The notes under the pieces are model-generated. The model saw only the letters and a list, made by a program, of their open reading frames with translations, was not told the DNA's origin and ran no database searches. Of a stretch of DNA of 41,677 bases, positions 31,970 through 41,677 are shown piece by piece (the stretch's first letter is position 1; each line of letters opens with the position of its first letter). Source of the stretch: Conidiobolus incongruus B7586 (Eukaryota; Entomophthoromycota; Entomophthoromycetes; Entomophthorales; Conidiobolaceae); the NCBI GenBank assembly GCA_000697335.1, contig JNEM01006019.1, positions 1 to 41,677 on the forward strand, in the 5' to 3' direction. The translations under genes were made by a program, and so were the position numbers.

Positions 31970-32178
31970 CATCAGAATAATTCCTTTGAAAATTTCATAT
32001 TCATGTTTATACTTATGTATTGATCACATTTGATACTCAATAATGACTATGACAATTGAATAAATTTTGAGTCTAAATATGAATAGTTATATGATGTTTA
32101 TAATAAATTGAATTAAATAAAATATAGATAAATACATGAGAATATCAAAAATAAAACAATATATTAGATCAATTCAAT

Positions 32179-35100
32179 TTACTCTTGATCATAGAGATCA
32201 TCTTTTTTAAGCCAATCTGGGGACCTGTTATCTTCAGTAAGTCCCAAAATATGAGGAATTTCATCATACCATTCGATAAACTTGACTTCAACACCCTCTT
32301 TGATATGATCTGGAAGCTCTTCCCAATCAGGGCGATTGGATGCTGGGCAGAGAACGGTAGTAACTCCAGAGCGTTTGGCAGCAATGGTCTTTTCTTTAAG
32401 TCCACCAATTTTAAGAACTTTACCAGTGAGAGTTAATTCACCAGTCATAGCGATCGTTGAAGGAACGGGTTTATTAAGAGCCAAAGAGAGAAGAGAAGTA
32501 GTCATAGTAATGCCAGCGGAAGGACCGTCTTTGGGAGTGGCACCTTCAGGAATGTGGAGATGAACTGCAGCCTTTTCGAAGAAGCGGTTGTTCGGGAATT
32601 TTCTAGCGAGATAGCTTTTGGCAAAAGTCTGAGCAATGGTAGTTGATTCTTTCATCACGTCACCCATTTGTCCAGTTTTGGTGAAATGGGGCTTAGATTT
32701 AGAAGTAATGGGAGATTCCAATACAGACTCTATGTAAAGGGAAGATCCACCTAAAATATAAAATGTTAGACTAAGTACTAAAATATAGGGAAAAAATATT
32801 TACCCATACTAGTCCAAGCCAAGCCCATGACGACGCCAGGGGGGGTTTGGTCATACAATCTGTCAGAAGTAAAGATAGGTGATCCAACGAAATCTTTAAG
32901 ATTTTTAGAGGTAATATCGAGAGACAATGTGCTTACATCTAGTTTAGGTTGGGCAGCCTTTACTTTCTTGTTAGATTTGGATTGAGTCTTGGTTTCACCT
33001 TCTGTAGTGGAACCTTTGTTGGTATCATCTGAAGAAAGCTGATCAATTAATTTGAAGGCAGCCTTACGATAAATCTTTTCAATTTGCTTTTTCAAATTAC
33101 GAACACCACTTTCTCTGCAGTAATATTTGATCAAGTCATCAATAGCATCAGTGTGAAGGTTGACTTTGGAGTTCTCTAATCCACAGCTCTTCATGGCAGC
33201 AGGGGCAAGGTAGGTAGAGGCAATAGCACGTTTTTCTTCGGCAATGTATCCAGAAAGTTGAATGACTTCCATACGATCTAATAGAGGACCAGGGATGGTA
33301 TCAATAACATTAGCAGTACAAACGAATAAAACACGAGATAGATCAATAGGAACATCCATATAATGGTCTAAGAAAGCACCATTTTGCTCAGGATCAAGAA
33401 GTTCCAAAAGAGCAGAAGAAGGGTCGCCTTGATGACCACGTCCAATCTTGTCAATTTCATCAATCAAAATTAGAGGATTCTCTGTTTGAACCTTTTTCAA
33501 AGCTTGAACAACTTTACCAGGCATAGCACCAACGTAGGTACGTCTGTGACCTTTAATTTCGGCAACATCAGTCAAACCACCAACTGAGAAGCGATAGAAC
33601 TCTCTAGATAAAGCGCGAGCAATGGATTTACCAATAGAAGTTTTACCAACACCTAATAGGAAATATAAGTAAAATAAATATATTAAATGATAAATGAATT
33701 ACCTGGAGGTCCTGCTAAACAAATAATTTTTCCTTCAACAGTGCCTCTCAATTTGCCAACAGCAATGAATTCAAGAATCCTATCTTTAACATCCTTTAAA
33801 CCGTAGTGATCTTCATCAAGAACTTTTTTGGCATGTGGAATATGATAGTTTTCTTCGCTTCGCTTGCCCCAAGGGATCATGGTAATCCAGTCTAAATAAT
33901 TACGGGTGACATTAAACTCGGATGAAGCGGGTTCAAGATGAGCAAGTTTATTGATTTCTTCATCGAAAACTTTGCTAACTTCTTCAGGCATAGTCAAGGT
34001 ACTAACTCTTTGACGGAATTGTTCTACAAGTTTATCTTTGCCATCAGATTCAAGACCCAGTTCCTTTTTGATACCTTTGAGTTGTTCCATCAAATAGTAT
34101 TCTCTTTGACGCTTGGCAATTTTAGCTTCGACATCTTTAGAAATCTTAGATTGAAGTTGAGCATTGACGAGTTCTTTCTTCAAAAGGACCAAACTCTTTT
34201 GGAGTCTCTCTTCAATAACTAAGCTTTCTAAAACTTCTTGAATTTCGTGAGGTTCACCAGCACTCATAGCAGCAGCAAAGTCAGCAAGTTTTCCGGGTTC
34301 ATCAAACACATTTCCAGCATATTGAGCAATTGAGAAATTGGCAATTTGATCGCGGAAAAAGGTGTTTAAAGCAGCAATATCCTTGAAAGCACTTACCATT
34401 TCCGTAGTAATCGCACGAATGACAGGATTACGCTTGTTATAGGGCTCATCCTTGAGATTCACAACGTTACCAATAGACACAGAAAATTTGTTTTCCAAGA
34501 TCGAGCTGACAATGGTAGATTGAGTGACAGCAGATTCCTTTGTCGACTCAACTTCTGGTACTTCCAATGCTTCCGGAGCTTCTGGCTTTTCTGATTTGTC
34601 AGATTCATCAGATTTATCAGCGACCTTTGAATTGATCAAACTTTCCATTCTAATCCTTCTGTGGGGGTACAAAACAGCTGTCAAAGAATTATCTTCACCA
34701 GAGTTCGAGGGGAAAATACTCGTAATCTGGGCAAAAATACCAACATTGTAGATCTGATCAATATTTTCGATTATATCAACATCAAGATTGTCATCTTTTA
34801 ACATAAAAGCACCAATATAAGGTTGTCCACGTTTCATTAATTCTTTAATAGCAGCGATTACTTGAGTATCTTTAATGACTACAGCCTTATAAAATCCAGG
34901 GAAGAGAGGTCGACGAGTAATAGGTAAAGCGAGAACTTGGGGATATTCCTCAGGGATCGTAGGTTTAGAAACAGAAGTTTCTAGAACTTCTAAAGCCCTT
35001 CTTGCAGATTTCAAGTTAGGTGGTTTTTGATTCGAGTTAGAGTCCGATTCGAGGGTATCAGATTGGGTTTCAGATGCGGGTTCATTTTTATCTTGTTCTT

Positions 35101-35449
35101 GTTCAGAGTTGGAGTCTTCACTAGGTTTGTTCTTATCAGCGTCTTTATCTTTAGCGGGTTTGTCATGAAGATCTGAGTCATCTTTTTTCTTCTTCTTAAG
35201 AAGAATTGAAGACTGATAAAAACTTCTTGTATTCAGAACTTCCAATCTGGGGTTGAACTTTGTTTGGTTCAGAGATACAGTAGAATATAAAGCAATTTTA
35301 GATTTAATGCCAATATTTACACTTTGTTTAGGCAAGGGCGAAAAATGAGTCACAGTCGCTTTGAAAGTATTAATTTCAACTGCAGAACTCAAACTTCCTA
35401 AGGTTGCCCCTATCCTATTAAGGAGGTGATAACCTGCGTTCAAGGTCAT
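32179..35449 (-). CDS. PIM1: Mitochondrial Lon protease (PIM1)
   Basis: Lon is the ATP-dependent serine protease of the mitochondrial matrix, degrading misfolded proteins and binding mtDNA. Three exons (35449-33703, 33652-32804, 32750-32179) give 1055 residues. The N-terminal ~75 residues are rich in Arg/Lys/Ser/Thr and poor in acid, as in matrix-targeting peptides, followed by a highly charged linker ([13 protein letters not shown] and on). The Lon N-domain starts near [14 protein letters not shown]. It carries a second acidic, Glu/Pro-rich insert ([20 protein letters not shown]). The AAA+ module has Walker A GPPGVGKTS (Lys586, split by intron 1) and Walker [11 protein letters not shown], with the [13 protein letters not shown] block. 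The protease domain has the catalytic Ser943 (KDGPSAGIT) and Lys986 (GGLKEK), 43 residues apart as in the family. The mitochondrial form is favoured over the peroxisomal one by the presequence and the lack of a C-terminal SKL-like signal (it ends YDQE). Confidence 0.96.
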
Positions 35450-36466
35450 GAAAACGGTCTTGGGTGTTTACAGCAATTGGAGAGAAAATGGTCAAGTTGT
35501 AAGTTTACCCAATTAATAAATATATAAATGGACAGATAATAATCGATTTAAGTTAATTTTATTTGAAGTAAATCAAAATTAATAAAAATTAAAAAACAGT
35601 ACTTGTTAAATTTTAAAGTCTTTGGCTTCGATCCTTACAACATCATTTCAATTTATACAAAGTTAATAATTATGTAATCCATTTAAATATTTATGGGATA
35701 ATTCACAATTATTGCGCCATTTTTATTCATGGGTAAATATTAAAAAATTCCAAAAGAATCATATATTAAGTAAAACTAACATTGATATGAATATATTAAT
35801 ATCATTGTTACTAAATATTTATTAACTAATGTAAATAAATAGGATTTTGTTCAAACTAAAATTTGAAAAATTAATATTTTTCGCTATATTTAATCTATTT
35901 CAAATTCAAAAATAAACATAATTAGATATAAAACCTGGAATATTTTTTATTGATCAATAATAAAGTTATCACACAAGTTATTTAAATATTTTAGTATGAT
36001 TAAGTTCTAAATCTGAAGATTATTATTCAAAATATATTAAAATCCAATATTGAATAATAATTATAAGTCTAACATTAGAAAAAATAAACTTTATTAAATA
36101 TGATTTCAATTCACATTTTATAAACAATATTTAAACGTAGATATAGACCTCTAATAAGAATATTTGAGAATATTCAAATTTATATTATAATATTTTAGCT
36201 ATTGTACTTGATACGTAAAAGTTATTGGCTCTTATATAACATTATATTTTTTCATTATATAACAAATTTATTATACCAATTCAAAAAAGATCTTATATAT
36301 ACAAGATATAACATATGATATTTTTAATAGAAGATAATAGATATTGAAAATTAATTCTGAATTTGGAATTGTTAATATAAAAACAAGATGTGAAAAAAAT
36401 TATGAGTTTTAATTCGATATTTATGTGATTCAAATCAAAAGATAAAGTAATAGAGTATAGTAAAAA
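35450..36466. other. Intergenic region
   Basis: About 1.0 kb of AT-rich DNA between the Lon start and the second tRNA-Glu, both on the minus strand. It should contain the Lon promoter. No exon or RNA was recognised. Confidence 0.6.
36462..36466 (-). terminator. RNA polymerase III terminator of second tRNA-Glu
   Basis: Read on the minus strand, five T follow the tRNA 3' end directly, which is sufficient to end Pol III transcription. Confidence 0.7.
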
Positions 36467-36538
36467 CTCCGATACAGGGAATCGAACCCTGGCCGTCTCG
36501 GTGAGAGCGAGAAATCCTAGCCACTGGACCATATCGGA
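36467..36538 (-). tRNA. tRNA-Glu (anticodon CTC), second copy
   Basis: The 72-nt sequence is identical, base for base, to the copy at 31262-31333 but lies on the opposite strand. The anticodon CTC is at 36505-36503. The A and B boxes are identical. The flanks beyond a base or two differ, so only the tRNA itself is shared. The two genes are transcribed toward each other, with Lon between them. Confidence 0.97.
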
Positions 36539-36722
36539 TTGATAAAAAAATTTAATAAAGAGCTAAATGTCTTCATATATTATCAGTATTCAAAATCTTT
36601 AAAATTTTTGAACAATCGTCTACAGATTTTCGAAAACTTTTATTGCCTTTTTATATAATTTATTAAAATTGAAATTTTTGATACTTTTATTTTTTTTAAT
36701 ATTTTTGTTTAATAATGAATTA

Positions 36723-39700
36723 TTAACCTAAAGTAGATCTTTTACCGACTTTTGAAGGATCAGATTTACCATTCTTAAATTGATCATAACTAATAATATT
36801 GTTTAGCTGAGAGTAAAAATATAAGGTAAAAATACTTACATTAATGTTAATCTCTTAATTTCACTTTGAGGTAACGAACTATGTGTCTCTTTTAACGAAT
36901 GTTCGATATCTTTTTTGGTGATGTAGATCTAATTAAAATTAGTATATATGAAAAATAACTATTTAATATTGAAATTTACCTTTGAATTCTCACTAGATTT
37001 TTCAGGTGTATGGTTAGCGATTCCGTTGCTTAACTTGGTATTTGAGCTGCTGGTACTGGATAATTTATTAATACGTATTTTGTTTAATCTGCGTTCAATA
37101 CTATCTTTTTCAGCTTTACTCATTGTGATTGGAGCAACTGGATTCTTGGAAAGTTCTCCGTTGAATATATTAAAATCTAGTTTGGGAGTATCGTGATTTC
37201 CATTAGTTTTAGCTTCAGTTTCTTGAATCTCTTCCATTTTAGAGTCAATATTCTGGTGAATTGCATGTAAATGGGCGTTGTATAGAATTGCTTGAAGATC
37301 CGCACCTGTAAAATCTGGACATTGATCAGCAATCCAGTCTAAATCAACATCAGAAGCGAGGTGAAAATGTGCAGCATGTGCCTTGAGAATGTCAATTCGA
37401 TCTTCTCGATTGGGTAGATCACAGATGAGGGATTTATCTAAACGACCAGGGCGAAGCAAAGCTGGATCGATAAGATCAGGTCTACTGGTCGCTGCAAGGA
37501 CATAAACACCTTCTAAACCTTCAGCACCATCCATTTGGGTCAATAATTGATTGACAACACGATCAGTTACACCAGTACTATCGTGGCCACGACGAGGTGC
37601 AATTGCTTCAAATTCATCGAAGAATAATACACAAGGTTTGGCAGCTTGAGCGCGTTCAAATAAATCTCTAGTAGATTTCTCACTAGCACCAATGTATTTA
37701 CTGAGAAGTTCAGGTCCTTTGACGCTGATAAAATTGAGTCCACACTCCTTTGCAACAGCTGATGCTAACATAGTTTTACCACAACCGGGATAACCATATA
37801 GTAATAAACCAGATCTCAATCTAAGAGGACATGTTTTAAAAATCACAGAGTATTTAATGGGCCATTCAAGTGTTTCTCTTAATATAGCCTTGGTTTCCCT
37901 TAAACCTCCAATGTCGCCCCAAACAACACCAGAAGTTTGAAGTTTGATTCCTCTCAAGGCGACAGGAATAAATCCCTCTTGAGCGAGGCGGAAATCTTCT
38001 TGATTGACTTCAAGTTGCGTTTTTTCAGAAGTTTGGATGGTTCTGATAGCTGCTTGGTGAAGTGCTCTTTCGATTAAGGATTTAAGATCCGTGGGTAGAT
38101 ATCCTTCGGTTTGACCAGCGATCCATGAGAGATCAAGATGAGCGACCGAATTTTTGAGAGCAGGAACGGCAGAATTGGTGAGTAAAGTGTTAATAATAGC
38201 TTCACGCTCAGGTTTTCCAGGAGGAGTGATGTGAAAAGTATGTGTAAATATATGAGAACTTAAAAGCAATGGATGGACTGATTGGGATTGTAATCCAGTG
38301 GCCAATAGTGCAATTCTAGGATATTTACTTAAAGAGCGTTTAAAAACGTCTATAAAGATCTCAGACAATTGTCTGTAACGGAAAGAATCCATATGTTCCA
38401 TTTCTGCTGGAATAAGAACATCAAGATTATCAAGGAAAATGAGTGAAGGTTGATGGAATGCAGCCTTAAGCACTATCTCTTGCAATTTTTCATGAATTTT
38501 AGCCACTCTATCATTTACCAACGACTCACAAGATAATGTAATGGGATAAGCTAAAACCAATGGATCAACAACTAGTGATTTGATGATCGTTTGTGCTACT
38601 GATGTTTTACCAGAGCCTTTACCACCACATAAGAGCATACTGGTGTGAGGCCAAACTTTTAACTTTTGTTTTATAAACTCACCAGAAAGTCCGACCTTTA
38701 AGCAGGAAATACTGTTATTGATTACAGAATCAACTGCGCCTAAAGGAGCAAGTGGTGTTGTTATGCTATTTAATAAAGGCGGTGGATAAACAGGTAATTC
38801 ATTAGTGAACAGAGGAGCACCTTCCTGAATTTTAAGATGCTTGAAAGATAATCGATCGATAAATGTATAAGGAGGATCATAATTTCCCTTAACGAAATGA
38901 TCCAATATAGAGAAATCAAGAGATGCAAAGACAATATTTTGTTTCATTAAAGATGATTTAGGGCCATTTAGAGGAATTAACATTCCGTGATTCAATGCAA
39001 TTTGATGGATATTAAGTAATCTTAAACCATTCAGATTATCTTCAATCCATTGTTTGACTAAATCAACGATCCAAGAAGAACTTGTGGCATTCTGGGTAAC
39101 CTGAGTTGAATCGGGGGTGCCAACAAAAATAGGTCGTATGGTTAAAGTCTTTAATTCCATGTACGTGGATATCGGAGAGGAAAGTTGAAAAAGACTGTAA
39201 AGATCACCACCAATCGTTGCTAATAATTTCTCTTTCATCACGACATGTTGAACAGGAACTATATTAGTCCAAATAATGGTAATAATACTGTACTTAGAGT
39301 AATTAAATAAGGATTTTGAGTTATCATTTGAGCTTTGGTTCTTTTGATTTCCGTTAGTATTGGATTTTTTGGAGCTTTCATTAGAAGATTGAACTTCGCT
39401 TAATCTTCCCATCAAAGTTAGTTTACCAAGAGTGATTAATTTTGAATATTCAAAATCTAGTTCTGCTAATTGATTAATGTTGTATACGGATCGTGGGTTA
39501 ATAAGAACTGCTGAATCTGGAAAATCAGAGATCCAAGCAGATAATTGATCTTTAAATAACTCATCGCCAATACTCCTGAGAACAGTGGGAGGTATCAAAT
39601 GGTATTCTTCAACTTTGGAATCAAGTTCGTTAGAAACTTTTCTTTCCCGAGGCTGAACAAAAACTTCAGATTCGTTTGAAATTAAACAGCAATTCTTTGG

Positions 39701-40432
39701 TTTTGGGTCAATATTGACTAATAATAGAGATTAACAATTTCAAAATGTCAATGAATAAAAAACATTATTACCAACAGTTAAATGAACTTTTGTTCGTCCT
39801 TCTAAATTTAAGCAAATCTTTTGATTCATAAATAAAACTTTAATTTGGCTTAATATATGATCTTCTAAAAATTGCGCATTTAATTCCTAATCAATATCGG
39901 CATCAGATATGATTATTATTGAATAATATCAATATAAAGCTTTAAATAAAGAACCTACCACCATTTCCCAATCGTCTTCTGAGCATGGCTTTAATTCCAC
40001 CGATTTAGCAGTAATAGGACTTTTTACTAAAGACAAAGAAACCTATTTCCTAAGTGAGTGATTAAAATAAAATTACAAGTAGTGTAAATATTACTTCTAA
40101 TCCATCTTCTAAACCCAAATTCATACCAAATTGAACGTCCATTTGAATGATGCTATCGTTACTGGATTTTCGACCATTATAATTGTTAATTGAATTAACA
40201 ACTTTAGAAGAGTGACCCGACCAGCCGACGTAAACCTTATTATTTTCCCAAGATAATTGAAAAGCTAATTGGTGAATTTTCTATATAAAAAAATAAATAA
40301 AAGAAATAAATTGATTTTTATAAAAATTACTTTTTTACTGTCTAATAGAGCATTAGACATATTACTTGGTAAGTTGATATAATTATTCAATTCGGGTGCA
40401 TTAAGCAACTGAACGATTACTTTATTAGACAT
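36723..40432 (-). CDS. PEX1: Peroxisome biogenesis AAA+ ATPase PEX1
   Basis: PEX1 with PEX6 forms the hexameric motor that extracts the receptor PEX5 from the peroxisome membrane. Seven exons (40432-40331, 40280-40095, 40042-39959, 39886-39772, 39717-36980, 36928-36840, 36789-36723) give 1126 residues. The N-domain has FQLSWENNKVYVGWSGHSS and DDWEMVELNAQFLEDHIL, as in PEX1. Domain D1 has Walker A GGKGSGKT (527-534), but its Walker B reads FLDNLD, with Asn593 instead of the catalytic Glu, consistent with the weak D1 ring of PEX1. D2 has Walker A GYPGCGKT (804-811), Walker B VLFFDEFEAIAPRRG (Asp863-Glu864) and the second region of homology ATSRPDLIDPALLRPGRLD. The last exons encode YITKKDIEHSLKET and the family end GKRSTLG. 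The first exon starts at the first in-frame ATG. A Ser/Asn-rich insert lies at about 270-298. Confidence 0.95.
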
Positions 40433-41677
40433 TTAAATTAGTATTTATTAATATAATAACTATTATAATTTGAATTTAGTTAAAAAGATGATTGAAGACT
40501 GTTATTGAATCAGATTTGTTGATTGACAATTAATAAATAGGCATGAATTCTTGTATTCGTTATGGGAAATGATATTAAAATGCATGTGATTTATATTGAT
40601 CATTCAATTGTCTTGTGAATAATAAATATAAAAATGATATCAAATTCTCACTCAATAAATCCATATTATATTCATAAATGATTTATTTTATAAGAAAATA
40701 TTTTATGATTTTATTTTTATTTAAATTTGAATCAAGCTAAATATATATAATAATTCAATATGCTTACAATTATTAATAATTCTAAAAATTACAAATAAAA
40801 TTATATTGGCTTTTAATCAATGAGAGTTGCCAAGAAAAAACTAAAAAATATCAGTTTTATGTCTTTTAATTCTCATAACTAATTGTTAATTTCACTTGAC
40901 ATTCAATCATTTTTTCGTTATATATTGCAAAATTTTAAATATTTGAATAAAACAAGATAAATTGATATACTTATTATGAATTATGTTGTTAATGAATAAA
41001 TCGCTATAATATTTTATTGAGTTTAAATTATTCCAATAATGTATATAATTAAACATTCACATTAGGTAAAAAAATTCAAATAAAACCAATTTTTTAGACT
41101 ATTATAATTAAACTATAACTATAACATTTATTGAAAATATTTCAAAACCCATTTAAATAACTGATATATATTGATTATATATGTGTGTATGGTTCATATT
41201 TTCAGATTTCTGATAAAATTATGATATATTTAATAATAAATGTGGCCTTGATATATTATAAAATATGATTTATATTCAGACAAACTTGAGCTTTATTAAT
41301 AAACTATTTTTTGACTTAAAATATTATTGATTTTCAATATATAGCTTAAAAGTGGGAAAATTATATAGCATAAATAATATGTATATAAATTTTAATATTC
41401 AGCAAATAAAAATAACATTATATTAAAAAAATCATATTATAGCTTTTTGGTTAATATAATTATTGATATTTTATTTTAGTTTATTAATATTAATATAGAA
41501 ATTAAGTAATAACATAACTTTAAAATTAAAATTAAATAAATAAAATAATAAATAATATAAAATTAATAGCCTTTTTTATTATTATTAATTTTTTTCTATA
41601 CTTTTGATAAACTTTTAATATTTAAAAAATAACTCTTTTTATTAAAAACTGAAATTTGATATTTCACATATTAATTA
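40433..41677. other. AT-rich intergenic region to window end
   Basis: About 1.2 kb beyond the PEX1 start, increasingly AT-rich to the right. It should hold the PEX1 promoter. No exon, RNA gene or named repeat was recognised. Confidence 0.55.

Larger units (their letters stand above)
31334..32178. other. Intergenic region
   Basis: About 845 bp of AT-rich DNA between tRNA-Glu (+) and the Lon stop codon (-). It contains the T runs that end the tRNA and the pentanucleotide repeat at 31942-31969. No other feature was recognised. Confidence 0.6.

Noticed and set aside
32185-32563. Plus-strand frames across the Lon and PEX1 genes
   Set aside because: They are opposite-strand shadows of strongly conserved protease and ATPase coding sequence.
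35470-35510. Possible short first exon on the plus strand (ATG GTC AAG followed by a GTAAGT-like donor) upstream of Lon
   Set aside because: No second exon with any recognisable protein follows in the next kilobase.
36293-36532. 79-codon open frame on the minus strand beginning MVQWLGFLALTETARVRFPVS
   Set aside because: Its start is the tRNA-Glu sequence translated; the rest is AT-rich spacer. The tRNA call explains it.
1-41677. CRISPR arrays, transposons, virus-like elements, rRNA
   Set aside because: I saw no regularly spaced repeats, terminal repeats with transposase or reverse-transcriptase traces, or rRNA segments. The only repeats are three microsatellites and the tRNA pair.

Overview
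The window is nuclear DNA from a fungus with a very AT-rich genome. Genes use the standard code and many short spliceosomal introns, about 43-70 bp with GT...AG ends. A chitin-synthase activator of the Skt5/Chs4 type, an RNA14-type cleavage factor, an NTO1/BRPF-type scaffold, a UTR1-like NAD kinase and PEX1 all point to fungi. The base composition, an expansin-like protein and a sepiapterin reductase fit an early-diverging ('zygomycete-grade') lineage better than an ascomycete. Genus cannot be set from the sequence alone.

Layout, left to right. 1.1-8.6 kb: a PIN-like transporter (+), a four-exon TMEM14 protein (-), an NAD kinase (+) and the SAGA deubiquitinase Ubp8/USP22 (+). 8.9-11 kb (-): CK2 beta subunit and a UMP-CMP kinase with an extra C-terminal exon ending in a CaaX box. 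13.2-17.8 kb (+): a 13-exon PHD/bromodomain scaffold and sepiapterin reductase. 17.9-18.6 kb (-): an expansin-like protein whose 5' end is unresolved. 18.9-26.4 kb: a zone of decay holding a sirtuin pseudogene, a GPN2 copy with two frame breaks and a GC-AG intron, and an E2 (UBC1/UBE2K-type) pseudogene, with an intact Skt5/Chs4 gene between them. 26.4-30.7 kb (-): TMEM42 and RNA14. 31.2-36.6 kb: two identical tRNA-Glu(CTC) genes, facing each other, around the mitochondrial Lon protease (-). 36.7-40.4 kb (-): PEX1. The rest is AT-rich intergenic DNA with three simple repeats.

The genes are mostly housekeeping and form no operon or evident joint pathway: histone modification (NTO1, UBP8), mRNA 3'-end formation (RNA14), nucleotide and cofactor metabolism (URA6, UTR1, SPR), organelle quality control and biogenesis (Lon, PEX1), cell wall (SKT5, expansin-like). 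No virus-like element, transposon or CRISPR array was recognised.

The most unusual single observation is the UMP-CMP kinase. Splicing its last intron adds about 55 residues and a prenylation motif. Keeping that intron gives a stop codon exactly where ordinary UMP-CMP kinases end. The second is the cluster of three decayed, intron-bearing gene copies, which suggests loss of redundant DNA-level duplicates. I did not find a coherent, previously undescribed multi-gene system.
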